Source: Alphaproteobacteria bacterium (lineage in GTDB: Bacteria; Pseudomonadota; Alphaproteobacteria; Micavibrionales; Micavibrionaceae). Taken from it: 64,000 nucleotides of DNA. This document shows, piece after piece, positions 17,704 through 26,063 of the stretch. The notes under the pieces were generated by a model. It was not told the origin of the DNA, did no database searches, and saw only the letters and a list, made by a program, of their open reading frames with translations. The translations under genes were made by a program, and so were the position numbers. The stretch spans positions 1 through 64,000 of the forward strand of contig JAUIIA010000005.1 of assembly GCA_030432025.1 (NCBI GenBank), given 5' to 3'. Position 1 is the first letter of the stretch. Every line of letters starts with the position of its first letter.

Positions 17704-20552
17704 TAAGCGGCTTTCTTGTGATCTACAGCATCGGCGCAGCGGTTGCAGATTTCCCCGTTGTCTCTAACTTCGGGCTTGATTTTCCAGCAGCGCTGACATT
17801 TTTCGCCATCTGCCACGTCAAAACCTACACCAAAATCATTCCCTTCTTTTATGGTGACATCAGAGGTAATGCAGACTTCAGCCATATCAACACCCTCTAT
17901 TAATTTCTTATGTTCCTCATCAACCCATAAAACTGGTTTTGCGCCCAATGAAGAGCCTATGGTTTTATCGGCACGTTTTGGTTCAATTATAGCTAACACT
18001 GCATCCCGCATAGCTTCAATCTTCGCCCATTTTTCCGCCAGTGCGGGGTTATGCCAGCTTTCAGGCGCGGTTGTGAATTCGCGCAAATGCACGCTTTCCG
18101 CATCATCAAACACACCTTCAGGGCGGTGAGACCAGGCCTCTTCGGCGGTGAATGAAAGGATCGGGGCCAACCATGCGGTCAAACCATTATAGATCATCGC
18201 CATGGTAGAACGCGTCATACGGCGCTCAGGGCTGTTCGGGTCATCGCAATACAGGCGGTCTTTACGGATATCGAAATAGAACGCGGAAAGGTTTTCATTA
18301 CAGAAATCATGCAATGCCTTAGTCATGCGCATGAAGTCGTAATCTTCAATCGCTGTTCTGACTTTTTGATCCATCTCGTAAAGCTGATGCAACACGAGCT
18401 GCTCCAGTTCCGGCGCTTGGGTCGGGTCAGCGAAATAGTCATCCACCATTTCATCCTTGGTGAATCCTTCGAGCGCGCCGAGCAGGAAGCGCAGTGTATT
18501 ACGAATGCGTCGGTACAGATCGCCCGTTTGTTTGATCGTGTCCTTACCGATGCGGATGTCGTCAGAGAAGTCACAAGTCAGTGCCCACAGACGGATGATA
18601 TCCGCGCCGTATTGATCCATGAGTTTCAGCGGGTCGACAACATTGCCCAAGGATTTGGACATTTTGTAGCCCTTTTCATCGAGCACGAAACCATGGGTGA
18701 GCACAGCCTTATAAGGCGCTCGGCCACGTGTACCGACACTTTCCAACAATGAAGAATGGAACCAGCCACGGTGTTGGTCGGACCCTTCGAGATAGAGGTC
18801 GATGTGATCGACGCCTTCGAAGTCAGGCCATGTTTTGGTGTCTTCAACAACGAAAGAATGTGTTGAGCCGGATTCAAACCAGACATCGACAATGTCAAAA
18901 ACCTGATCGTAATCTTCGGCATTATAATCATTGCCAAGGAAGTCTTGCGGGTTACGTGACCACCAGCTATCGGAGCCTTCTTCCTCGAAGGTATCGCCGA
19001 TGCGGTTCAAGACTGCTTCATCGCTCAAAACTTCGCCTGTGTCTTTATGGACGAACAACGCGATAGGAACACCCCATGCGCGTTGACGGGAAATACACCA
19101 GTCCGGGCGGTTGGCAATCATGGAACGGATGCGGGCTTCGCCTTTGGCAGGAACCCAGCGTGTGTCTTCGATTGCTTTCAACGCTTTATCGCGCAAGTCG
19201 TTCTCGCTCATGGAGATGAACCATTGCGGTGTGGTGCGGAAAATCAGCGGTGCCTTTGAACGCCAGCTGTGCGGGTATTCGTGTTTCAGCGAACCTTTAC
19301 CGAGCAGTTTGCCTGCCTCGTCCATCGCTTTCAGAATTGCGAAGTTACCGTCACCCAGCTTGCCTTCCTGTGTGTAGACTTCCATGCCAGCGAATTGAGG
19401 AACATGGTCGCGGAACTTACCGTCATCGGAGACATTGTCTGTGACTTCGATATCATTGGCTACTCCGAGATAGAAGTCGTCCTCACCATGACCGGGGGCG
19501 ATATGGACAAAGCCCGTACCAGCATCTTCGGTGACGAAGTCGGCAGCGAGCAGCGGGACTTGGAAGAAATCATAGCCCTGCTCGCTCAGCGGGTGTTTAC
19601 AAATTGTACCGGCGGCATCATTGCCACGGAATGTACCGAGCAATTCCCATTCCTCGACCTTGGCATTGGCCTTAACGTCATCAGCCAGCGATGTTGCGAC
19701 GGCTACTTTCGCGCCGACTTCGCTTTTCGCATTTTCGCCGAGCGCTTTGATTTCGTATACGCCGTATTCGATGTCTTCACCGAACGCAATTGCGCGGTTG
19801 GACGGCATGGTCCATGGAGTTGTCGTCCAGATGACGACGTCGGCATCTTTCAGCAGATCGACATTGGTTTCGACAACAGGGAAACGGATCCAGATGGTGA
19901 CGGATTTATGTTCCTTATATTCAACTTCGGCTTCGGCCAGCGCAGTTTTCTCAACCACAGACCACATAACCGGCTTCGCGCCCTTATACAGGCCGCCGTT
20001 TTTAACGAAGTTATGGATTTCACGTACGATCTTGCCTTCGGCGCGATTAGTCATGGTCAGGTACGGATTGTCCCAATCACCGCTAACGCCGAGACGTTGG
20101 AATTGTTCGCTCTGGATACCTACCCATTCTTTGGCGAATTGGCGACATTCTTCACGGAACTGAAGGGCTTCTACCTCATCCTTATCCTTACCCGCATCAC
20201 GGTATTTTTCCTCGATTTTCCATTCAATCGGCAGACCGTGACAGTCCCAGCCTGGTACGTAGGGTGAGTCATAGCCCAGCATGGAATAGGATTTCACGAC
20301 AACGTCTTTGAGAATTTTGTTAACCGCGTGGCCCATATGGATGTTGCCGTTCGCGTATGGCGGCCCATCATGTAGTATCCATTTGGGCTTACCCTTGGCC
20401 GCTTCGCGCATTTTGCCGTACAGGTCCATATCGTTCCATTTGGCAATAATTTCCGGCTCTTTTTGCGGCAATCCGCCACGCATAGGGAAATCGGTTTTCG
20501 GCAGGAAAACCGTGTCTTTGTACTTGTCTTTATCTTGGTCTTTATCAGTCAT
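17703..20552 (-). CDS. ileS: isoleucyl-tRNA synthetase
   Basis: IleRS charges tRNA-Ile and edits misactivated valine. The 949-residue class Ia synthetase shows the HIGH-type motif in GPPYANGNIHMGH near 61-73, the editing domain in the middle, the KMSKS motif in KGYKMSKSLGN, and a C-terminal zinc finger with CQRC and CNRC pairs. Length and domain order match bacterial IleRS of the E. coli type. Many proteobacteria have ribF-ileS-lspA together; here ribF lies upstream with two genes between, and lspA is on the other strand about 5 kb away. Confidence 0.97.
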   Translation of the reverse strand: MTDKDQDKDKYKDTVFLPKTDFPMRGGLPQKEPEIIAKWNDMDLYGKMREAAKGKPKWILHDGPPYANGNIHMGHAVNKILKDVVVKSYSMLGYDSPYVPGWDCHGLPIEWKIEEKYRDAGKDKDEVEALQFREECRQFAKEWVGIQSEQFQRLGVSGDWDNPYLTMTNRAEGKIVREIHNFVKNGGLYKGAKPVMWSVVEKTALAEAEVEYKEHKSVTIWIRFPVVETNVDLLKDADVVIWTTTPWTMPSNRAIAFGEDIEYGVYEIKALGENAKSEVGAKVAVATSLADDVKANAKVEEWELLGTFRGNDAAGTICKHPLSEQGYDFFQVPLLAADFVTEDAGTGFVHIAPGHGEDDFYLGVANDIEVTDNVSDDGKFRDHVPQFAGMEVYTQEGKLGDGNFAILKAMDEAGKLLGKGSLKHEYPHSWRSKAPLIFRTTPQWFISMSENDLRDKALKAIEDTRWVPAKGEARIRSMIANRPDWCISRQRAWGVPIALFVHKDTGEVLSDEAVLNRIGDTFEEEGSDSWWSRNPQDFLGNDYNAEDYDQVFDIVDVWFESGSTHSFVVEDTKTWPDFEGVDHIDLYLEGSDQHRGWFHSSLLESVGTRGRAPYKAVLTHGFVLDEKGYKMSKSLGNVVDPLKLMDQYGADIIRLWALTCDFSDDIRIGKDTIKQTGDLYRRIRNTLRFLLGALEGFTKDEMVDDYFADPTQAPELEQLVLHQLYEMDQKVRTAIEDYDFMRMTKALHDFCNENLSAFYFDIRKDRLYCDDPNSPERRMTRSTMAMIYNGLTAWLAPILSFTAEEAWSHRPEGVFDDAESVHLREFTTAPESWHNPALAEKWAKIEAMRDAVLAIIEPKRADKTIGSSLGAKPVLWVDEEHKKLIEGVDMAEVCITSDVTIKEGNDFGVGFDVADGEKCQRCWKIKPEVRDNGEICNRCADAVDHKKAA

Positions 20553-20645
20553 AATTGCGCTTACCTATTACTAGCAGCGCACTATGCGATAAAAAGGATG
20601 TTCAGGCAAGACGAAGGGCAGAAAAAACCCAAGGCAGGAAAGCCT

Positions 20646-20873
20646 TTAGCCCATTTGCTGTGTGCATTCGAAAGTCTGGACCATTTGGCGGGACTCATGC
20701 TCAGGCCAAGCGTCTCTTACCGAACGGTAAGAACCAGGTACAACCTGGTCTGTGTGCTCGTCACCCATTTGCCTTTGTGAGCAATCACCACCACCAGCTT
20801 GTTTAGCGTCGCCGTGGGCTGCTTCATCCCATGTTTTGCGGTTAATTGGAACCGCGCCCATCTGTTTTGTCAT
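20646..20873 (-). CDS. small hypothetical protein upstream of ileS
   Basis: A 75-codon frame begins at ATG 20873 preceded by a strong Shine-Dalgarno sequence GGAGAAAAGG. The product starts MTKQMGAVPINRKTWDEAA, is polar, and has two cysteines and many Gln, Glu, Asp and His residues. No signal, membrane span or known motif is visible. The ribosome binding site and the absence of any other gene in the 384-base gap between ileS and the AEC transporter support a real gene. The frame extends ten codons further upstream without support. Confidence 0.5.
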   Translation of the reverse strand: MTKQMGAVPINRKTWDEAAHGDAKQAGGGDCSQRQMGDEHTDQVVPGSYRSVRDAWPEHESRQMVQTFECTQQMG

Positions 20874-20936
20874 ACCTTTTCTCCGTAACAAAAACGGCGG
20901 CAATATGACGCAAGTGATTCAGCAGGTCAAGCTTTA

Positions 20937-21860
20937 TTAATAGAGGCCCGAAACCAGCAGAATCAAAGGGATATAGAAGAGTGCAAAGATGGTCCCGATG
21001 AGGATAGTCGACGCGGCTTTTTCGGGATTCAAATCAAGCTGCGCCGCAAAGGCAGATGTGTTAGCCGCTTGCGGGACAATTGCGATGATAAACAGGATCT
21101 GGTGAATCGGTGTATCGTACCAATGCAGGACCATACGATCGAGCATAATCAGGGCAAAGGCAATGATCGGCCAGATCACGAACTTCACCGCAAACGCAAC
21201 GGAAAGGAAGCGCCAGCCGATCTTGATCGAGTCGATACGTCCCAGCGAGACGCCGATGATCATCATACCGATAACGATGTAGCAGCCCTTGAAATAGGCC
21301 CAGTAATCGTACACCAGTGTAGGCAGGTCGATCTGGGCGAAATTCACGATCAACCCAGCGGCAATCGCATAGATCGTAGGGAACTGCAGAACACGTTTTA
21401 AGCTCTGCTTCGCGTCGAACTGTCCGCGATTGGCGATGTAATAGGCGGTAGTCGCCTCGCAGACCAGCGCACCGAGGTTGGCAAAAATATACACCCCGAC
21501 CCATTGCGCATCGAGAAGGAGAATAGCCAGCGGTAATCCGAAATAGCCCGTGTTCCCTGACGCAGAACACATGGCGAGCAAGTTTGCCCGCTTATCAGGG
21601 TACAGATTTTGCGAAAATTTGAACGTGGCCAACAAAAGACCTGAGAAGATCAGATAGACCAAAACGGGAATAAGGATGTAGCTGACATGGAATTCAAGCT
21701 GCGCGACAAAACCGAAAGAAACGATCGGTTGAATGATAAAGATTGCGAGCGCACTCAAAGACTGACGATCAACACTGCAATAGCGACGTGCGATCCAGCC
21801 CAAGGCGATCAGCACATAAAGCGGCACAAGATTTACAAGCAGCGTAAAGAATATTTCCAT
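20937..21860 (-). CDS. AEC family transporter (auxin efflux carrier type)
   Basis: The product has about ten membrane spans, with the first from the start MEIFFTLLVNLVPLYVLIALG. Motifs of the AEC family include SASGNTGYFGLPLA in the middle and VPQAANTSAFAAQ near the C-terminus, giving two inverted repeats of five helices. Bacterial members export small organic acids such as malate or malonate; the substrate here is unknown. I chose ATG 21860, two bases after the ribF stop; twelve additional N-terminal residues are possible from 21896 but overlap ribF. Confidence 0.85.
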   Translation of the reverse strand: MEIFFTLLVNLVPLYVLIALGWIARRYCSVDRQSLSALAIFIIQPIVSFGFVAQLEFHVSYILIPVLVYLIFSGLLLATFKFSQNLYPDKRANLLAMCSASGNTGYFGLPLAILLLDAQWVGVYIFANLGALVCEATTAYYIANRGQFDAKQSLKRVLQFPTIYAIAAGLIVNFAQIDLPTLVYDYWAYFKGCYIVIGMMIIGVSLGRIDSIKIGWRFLSVAFAVKFVIWPIIAFALIMLDRMVLHWYDTPIHQILFIIAIVPQAANTSAFAAQLDLNPEKAASTILIGTIFALFYIPLILLVSGLY

Positions 21861-21862
21861 GC

Positions 21863-22783
21863 CTAAAGTCCCAGAACCTTGCGCGCCTTTGCGCAATCCT
21901 TGTCCATCTGCGCGATCAAATCATCAAGGGAATTGAACTTAGCTTCACTACGCAGGCGTTCCACGGGCCTTACGCGCATGGTCTTGCCGTAAATTTCATC
22001 GTCAAAATCAAAGATAAAGCTTTCAACCTGCGCTGTCGGAACTTCGAACATAGGGCGGATACCGATATTGGTCGCCGCACCGCGCCATTCATCCTCACCT
22101 TCGATTTGAACCATCGCCGCATAGACACCATAGGCAGGGTGGATGGTTTCATCCATATTCATATTCGCCGTCGGGTAGCCGAGTTCGCGCCCGCGTTGAT
22201 CCCCCTTAATGACCGTACCGCGCATTTCCCATTCCCATCCGAGAATATCATTGGCGGCTTTCAGATCACCGGCTCGCAAGGCGCTGCGCACTCGGCTTGA
22301 TGATAGGATTTGTGCATCGTCACCCGCGACTTTTTCGACAATCGTGACATCTATGCCTGCGGCTTTAATATCCTCCGGCGTGCCTTTGCGCATTTGACCG
22401 AAACGGAAATCATCGCCGACCACAACATGCTTCGCGTTCAGCCCGTCTTTGAGAATTTTTTGAATGAATTCATCTGCGCTCTGCGATGCAAAATCCCAAT
22501 CAAACGGGAGGGAAACCAAAACCCCCACCCCAAATTCCTGCAAGCGCCAATGCTTTACATACGGAGGCGTGATCCGTGTCGGACGGTCTTCGGGACGAAA
22601 TAATGTCTTGGGATGTGGCTCGAAAGTCAGCACTCCGAATTTGATATCTTTAACCGCTGCCTCGTCTTTGGCTTTTTGCAAAAGAACCTGGTGCCCACGA
22701 TGAACACCATCGAAATTTCCGATCGCAACGACCATCGGCTCTGTGTTTTCCGAGAGGCTCTCCAAAGACGTAAAAATATCCAT
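21863..22783 (-). CDS. ribF: bifunctional riboflavin kinase/FAD synthetase
   Basis: RibF phosphorylates riboflavin to FMN and adenylates FMN to FAD. The N-terminal nucleotidyltransferase domain has AIGNFDGVHRGHQVLL near 21-36 and the central GDDFRFGQMRKG loop. The C-terminal kinase domain begins near 185 with GDQRGRELGYPTANM. At 306 residues it has family length. It is followed at once by the AEC transporter, possibly in one operon. Confidence 0.95.
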   Translation of the reverse strand: MDIFTSLESLSENTEPMVVAIGNFDGVHRGHQVLLQKAKDEAAVKDIKFGVLTFEPHPKTLFRPEDRPTRITPPYVKHWRLQEFGVGVLVSLPFDWDFASQSADEFIQKILKDGLNAKHVVVGDDFRFGQMRKGTPEDIKAAGIDVTIVEKVAGDDAQILSSSRVRSALRAGDLKAANDILGWEWEMRGTVIKGDQRGRELGYPTANMNMDETIHPAYGVYAAMVQIEGEDEWRGAATNIGIRPMFEVPTAQVESFIFDFDDEIYGKTMRVRPVERLRSEAKFNSLDDLIAQMDKDCAKARKVLGL

Positions 22784-22853
22784 AATCCCTTAATAAACTT
22801 GAAAAATTTTGCCTCTAGCGACTTTTAATGACTCGCTTTTTTTGACAGGCGTT

Positions 22854-22878
22854 GTAACGTTTCATTGTTGCTGGCGAA
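22854..22878 (+). promoter_or_regulatory. candidate ECF sigma factor promoter of the bufferin operon
   Basis: GTAACG (22854-22859) and CGAA (22875-22878) are separated by 15 bases, about 70 bases before the bufferin precursor start. As I recall it, the Caulobacter ECF factor SigF, which controls bufferin-type genes, recognises roughly GTAACC, 16 bases, CGAA. The match is close but short, and no sigma factor gene is present in this window. Confidence 0.45.
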
Positions 22879-22890
22879 CTCATCAGCAAC
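22867..22890 (+). promoter_or_regulatory. inverted repeat overlapping the candidate -10
   Basis: GTTGCTG (22867-22873) and CAGCAAC (22884-22890) are perfect inverted repeats with a 10-base spacer that holds the CGAA element. The dyad may be an operator or an initial transcript hairpin. Confidence 0.4.
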
Positions 22891-22914
22891 AGCCTCCCAA
22901 CATAAAAAGAGGCT
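22891..22914 (+). promoter_or_regulatory. hairpin in the bufferin leader
   Basis: AGCCTC (22891-22896) pairs with GAGGCT (22909-22914) across a 12-base A-rich loop and directly adjoins the preceding inverted repeat. It lies in the 5' leader about 30 bases before the start codon. It could stabilise the message of a highly expressed small precursor. Confidence 0.35.
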
Positions 22915-22945
22915 TTATACTAACCATTTAGAGGAGATAGAAAAG

Positions 22946-23254
22946 ATGGTTTCTAAAAAAACTGTAAACACGCTCTTGGCATCTGCCGTTGCTTTGACAA
23001 TTGCGGGTGGAGCTACACCTGCTGAAGCCGCCGGCAAGGAAAAATGCTACGGCGTTGTAAAAGCCGGTAAGAATGACTGCGGTAACGCATCCAAAACACA
23101 CTCATGCGCCGGTTTGGCCGAAGTTGATGGCGACGGCGGCGAGTGGGTTACTGTTCCTGAAGGTCTTTGCGAGAAGCTGGTTGGCGGTTCCTTGGAGCCT
23201 GTCGAAGGTGACGCCATGTCTGACGACGCGATGAGCAAAGAGAAAGACGGCTAA
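22946..23254 (+). CDS. bufA: bufferin-type RiPP precursor (DUF2282)
   Basis: The 102-residue protein has a signal peptide (residues 1-28, with the run TLLASAVALTIAGGATPA and an AEA cleavage site) and a core with four cysteines at 34, 45, 54 and 75 in the DUF2282 contexts EKCYGV, KNDCG, HSCAG and GLCEK. Known bufferins are periplasmic copper-binding peptides in which core cysteines are converted to thiooxazoles by a DUF692 oxidase before export. The tail after residue 82 is acidic and methionine-containing. The start at 22946 follows GAGGAGATAG, a strong ribosome binding site; an in-frame extension to 22865 lacks one and would spoil the signal peptide. It is the first gene of the operon. Confidence 0.88.
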   Translation: MVSKKTVNTLLASAVALTIAGGATPAEAAGKEKCYGVVKAGKNDCGNASKTHSCAGLAEVDGDGGEWVTVPEGLCEKLVGGSLEPVEGDAMSDDAMSKEKDG

Positions 23255-23261
23255 TTCAGCT

Positions 23262-24176
23262 ATGTCAGGACAATCCATTCATACGAATGACTCTGTCCAT
23301 AATTATGGACCATTCCCACCGGCGGCACGCCCTGTCGAGCCGGTGGGGATCGGTCTTCGTTATCCGCATTACAAAGAGGTTCTAGAAACGGATCTCGAGC
23401 TAGGGTGGCTGGAAGTCCATCCCGAGAATTATTTCGGCGGCGGCGCGCACCGACATTTTTTATCCGAAGCGCGCAAACAATATAACCTGAGCCTGCATGC
23501 TGTCGGGCTTTCCCTCGGTTCTGATGAACCTGTAGCGCAAGAGCATTTGCGTGGTTTTAAGGAGCTGATCGATATCTATCAGCCGTTCAATGTGTCCGAT
23601 CACGCATCATGGAGCGCCAGCGGCAATGCCCATTTGAATGACCTCCTTCCCCTGCCCTACACGCAAGAATCACTCGATAAGCTGGCCCGTAATGTCGAGA
23701 CGACGCAGGAATATTTCGGTCGCAAAATTCTGGTTGAAAACCCATCGACTTATCTCGCGTTCGAAGGCAACGAGATGCATGAAGATGTCTTCATGAACCG
23801 TATTGCGGAGATGACGGGCTGCGGCATTTTGCTCGACCTCAACAACATCTATGTACAGGCGCACAATCACGGATATGACGCGTGGAGTTACATCAACACC
23901 ATCGATGCACACCATGTCGGAGAAATGCATCTGGCCGGACATATCGAACAGGAAGCCGATGACGGCGTTATCCTTGTCGACACCCACAGCCGCCCCGTCA
24001 AAGGCGATGTATGGGATTTATACAAACATGCGGTGCGTAAAGTCGGTGTTGTCCCGACTTTGATCGAATGGGACAGCGACATCCCCGACCTCAAAACACT
24101 GGTCGGTGAGGCGGACAAAGCCCGCGCCATTATTGCTGACATTGAAGCCGAAGGTATGGCGCATGCAGCTGAGTGA
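23262..24176 (+). CDS. bufB: DUF692 multinuclear non-heme iron oxidase (bufferin maturase)
   Basis: The 304-residue TIM-barrel protein belongs to the MNIO (DUF692) family, which uses two or three iron ions to modify cysteines in RiPP precursors. Family motifs are GIGLRYPHYKEVL near 29-41, LEVHPENYFG, SLHAVGLSLGS, VSDHASWS, LVENPSTYL, LLDLNNIYVQAHNHG, MHLAGH and LIEWDSDIP, supplying the His, Asp, Glu and Asn ligands expected of the metal site. It lies seven bases after the DUF2282 precursor and overlaps the DUF2063 gene by 14 bases, so the three act together. No strong Shine-Dalgarno precedes its ATG, suggesting translational coupling to bufA. Confidence 0.9.
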   Translation: MSGQSIHTNDSVHNYGPFPPAARPVEPVGIGLRYPHYKEVLETDLELGWLEVHPENYFGGGAHRHFLSEARKQYNLSLHAVGLSLGSDEPVAQEHLRGFKELIDIYQPFNVSDHASWSASGNAHLNDLLPLPYTQESLDKLARNVETTQEYFGRKILVENPSTYLAFEGNEMHEDVFMNRIAEMTGCGILLDLNNIYVQAHNHGYDAWSYINTIDAHHVGEMHLAGHIEQEADDGVILVDTHSRPVKGDVWDLYKHAVRKVGVVPTLIEWDSDIPDLKTLVGEADKARAIIADIEAEGMAHAAE

Positions 24177-24939
24177 GTATCAAAACCGTTTTAAAGATTT
24201 GATGCTGGATCATCCTGATGTTTTGGATGCACCGCCAGAAGACCTCGCTGCGTTTTGCAAATCGGGTGATATAGCGCTGCCGACACGGCTGAAAGTTTAT
24301 CGCAACAACATTGTCGGGTCCTTAACCGACATGCTGAAAGCAACATTCCCGATCACACAGGCGCTCGTTGGTGAAAAGTTTTTCGAAACCATGGCGCGCA
24401 GCTTTATCCTGCAAAACCCACCAGCCAAGGGTGTGCTCAGTCATTACGGTGAGGGCATGGATGAATTTATCGCATCTTATACGCCCGCAAAACCGCTGCC
24501 GTACCTAACCGATATTGCCGCATATGAAATCTCGAAAAACCATAGTTACCACGCAGCGGATGACGCACCGCTGACCGCTGCGCAGCTTGCAGTCATTCCA
24601 CCAGAAGAACTGCAAGATATGCAGATCACGCTAAGGGCGCATGTTTTCCTCATACATTCAAAATACCCGCTGACTTCTATCGAAGAGTTTTGCATGGAGA
24701 ACGATGCGGATAAAGCGCTCGATCTTGATCAGGGCGGTGAGCACCTCATGGTCTTCCGTCGCAATCTGGACGTTGAGGTCGCCGTTATCGGACAAGGTGA
24801 ATTTGAATTTTTGCAGCAAATATCAAACGGCGCTTCACTGGGCGAAGCCATGGAACAAGTGCTTTCCGAATTTGCCGATTTCAACATTCAAGATGTGTTG
24901 CAAAAACATCTCGTGCTTGAAACTTTTCGCGCTTTATAA
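24163..24939 (+). CDS. bufC: DUF2063 partner protein of the MNIO enzyme
   Basis: The 258-residue protein starts at ATG 24163 inside the end of bufB. Its N-terminal half (about 1-100) is the DUF2063 'putative DNA-binding' domain, with SEYQNRFKDLML, RLKVYRNNIVGSLTDML and FPITQALVGEKFF. The C-terminal half is a beta-rich domain. In characterised systems this partner recognises the precursor and presents it to the DUF692 oxidase; DNA binding is not established. The 14-base overlap with bufB implies coupled synthesis in fixed ratio. An in-frame upstream extension lies wholly inside bufB and is unlikely. Confidence 0.87.
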   Translation: MQLSEYQNRFKDLMLDHPDVLDAPPEDLAAFCKSGDIALPTRLKVYRNNIVGSLTDMLKATFPITQALVGEKFFETMARSFILQNPPAKGVLSHYGEGMDEFIASYTPAKPLPYLTDIAAYEISKNHSYHAADDAPLTAAQLAVIPPEELQDMQITLRAHVFLIHSKYPLTSIEEFCMENDADKALDLDQGGEHLMVFRRNLDVEVAVIGQGEFEFLQQISNGASLGEAMEQVLSEFADFNIQDVLQKHLVLETFRAL

Positions 24940-24981
24940 TCGAATATATATTTAAGAACAAACATTTAAGGAGTTTTTATC

Positions 24982-25434
24982 ATGGGCTTTGCCAGAACAA
25001 TTGATAACGGGATCGAGCCTTTGCGCAAACTGGCCAACAAAGTTGGCTCGCCGCTATTCGATCTGGCCGCACGTTTATATCTCGGCTACGAATTCTTTAA
25101 GGCGGGCGCAACACGCCGTGCCGATTTCCAAAGCGGCAATTTCGAAAATCAAATCAATCTGTTCGAATTCGAGCATCCGGTACCCGGCTTAAGCGCCGAA
25201 GTGGCGGCTTATACCACAATGGGTGCGGAGACAATTCTTCCCGTCATGTTGTTTGTGGGATTGTTCAGCCGCTTTTCGGCCGCAGGCTTACTGATCATGA
25301 CGGCTGTCATTGAATTCACCTACGGCCATTTCGATAGCCATATTTTGTGGGCGTTTTTAGCCGCGATGATCTTTATCAAGGGCCCGGGCCCGCTCTCGGC
25401 AGATCACCTGCTTTTGAAATTCATCCGAAAATAA
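24982..25434 (+). CDS. DoxX family membrane protein
   Basis: The 150-residue protein has a short polar N-terminus and four predicted membrane spans, with the DoxX-type start LAARLYLGYEFFKAGATR and PVMLFVGLFSRFSAAGLL. A strong site AAGGAG precedes the ATG. DoxX-family genes commonly close DUF2282-DUF692-DUF2063 operons; the biochemical role is not settled, with proposals of redox or quinone-linked functions. It lies 42 bases after bufC on the same strand and probably shares its transcript. Confidence 0.82.
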   Translation: MGFARTIDNGIEPLRKLANKVGSPLFDLAARLYLGYEFFKAGATRRADFQSGNFENQINLFEFEHPVPGLSAEVAAYTTMGAETILPVMLFVGLFSRFSAAGLLIMTAVIEFTYGHFDSHILWAFLAAMIFIKGPGPLSADHLLLKFIRK

Positions 25435-25475
25435 GTTTGCATTGAAGGCTTTGCGCAAAAGCGCTAAAGATCAGC

Positions 25476-26063
25476 ATGACTAAATTTCCGTACCTATTTT
25501 TGAGCGTGATTTTGTTGGTGCTGGACCAACTCAGCAAATGGGCCGTGACCGAGGGCTTGCTTCGCATTGTTTTGGAGAAGCCTGAGCCACAATCATTGGG
25601 GCTTTTCGAATGGTACCTCAACACACCTGAACGCCTGCCGTTTGTGTCCACAGAGATCCTGCCGTTCTTTAACCTTGTCATGGTGTGGAATCAGGGGATC
25701 AGCTTCGGGCTGTTTAACAATCAGCATGAATACGGCCCGCTCATTTTATCCGCAGTATCGCTGCTTATTATGATCGTGTTTCTGGTCTGGATGTTCCGTT
25801 CAGAATCCAAAATGCAGAATATCGGCATTGCCTTCGTGATTGCGGGTGCACTCGGCAACATTATTGACCGTGTGCGCTTCGGGGCCGTCATCGACTTTTT
25901 GGATTTCCACATTGCCGGACATCACTGGCCCGCTTTTAATGTTGCGGATAGCTGTATTTTCATCGGGGTTTTGTTGTTGATACTGCACTCGTTATTTTTT
26001 GAAACAGAGAAAAAAAATGCTACATACAATGATGCTTATGAAACAGACACTAAAAAAACGTAA
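25476..26063 (+). CDS. lspA: lipoprotein signal peptidase (SPase II)
   Basis: LspA cleaves the signal peptide of prolipoproteins after lipid attachment. The 195-residue membrane protein has four spans. The catalytic aspartates are Asp131 in GALGNIIDRV and Asp158 in FNVADSC, with the same 27-residue spacing as in the E. coli enzyme; NQGISFGLF and the N-terminal LDQLSKW are conserved. An insertion of roughly 25 residues (near 31-56) lies in the first periplasmic loop and makes it longer than usual (about 165). Its neighbour encodes a lipoprotein that would be its substrate. Confidence 0.95.
   Translation: MTKFPYLFLSVILLVLDQLSKWAVTEGLLRIVLEKPEPQSLGLFEWYLNTPERLPFVSTEILPFFNLVMVWNQGISFGLFNNQHEYGPLILSAVSLLIMIVFLVWMFRSESKMQNIGIAFVIAGALGNIIDRVRFGAVIDFLDFHIAGHHWPAFNVADSCIFIGVLLLILHSLFFETEKKNATYNDAYETDTKKT

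Noticed and set aside
19269-20267. 332-codon open frame antisense to ileS
   Set aside because: It lies wholly inside the well-supported ileS gene on the other strand and its product has no recognisable motif; codon structure of ileS explains the open frame.
24106-24162. N-terminal extension of the DUF2063 protein
   Set aside because: The extra residues are encoded entirely inside bufB and are basic and unrelated to the family start MQLSEYQNRF.
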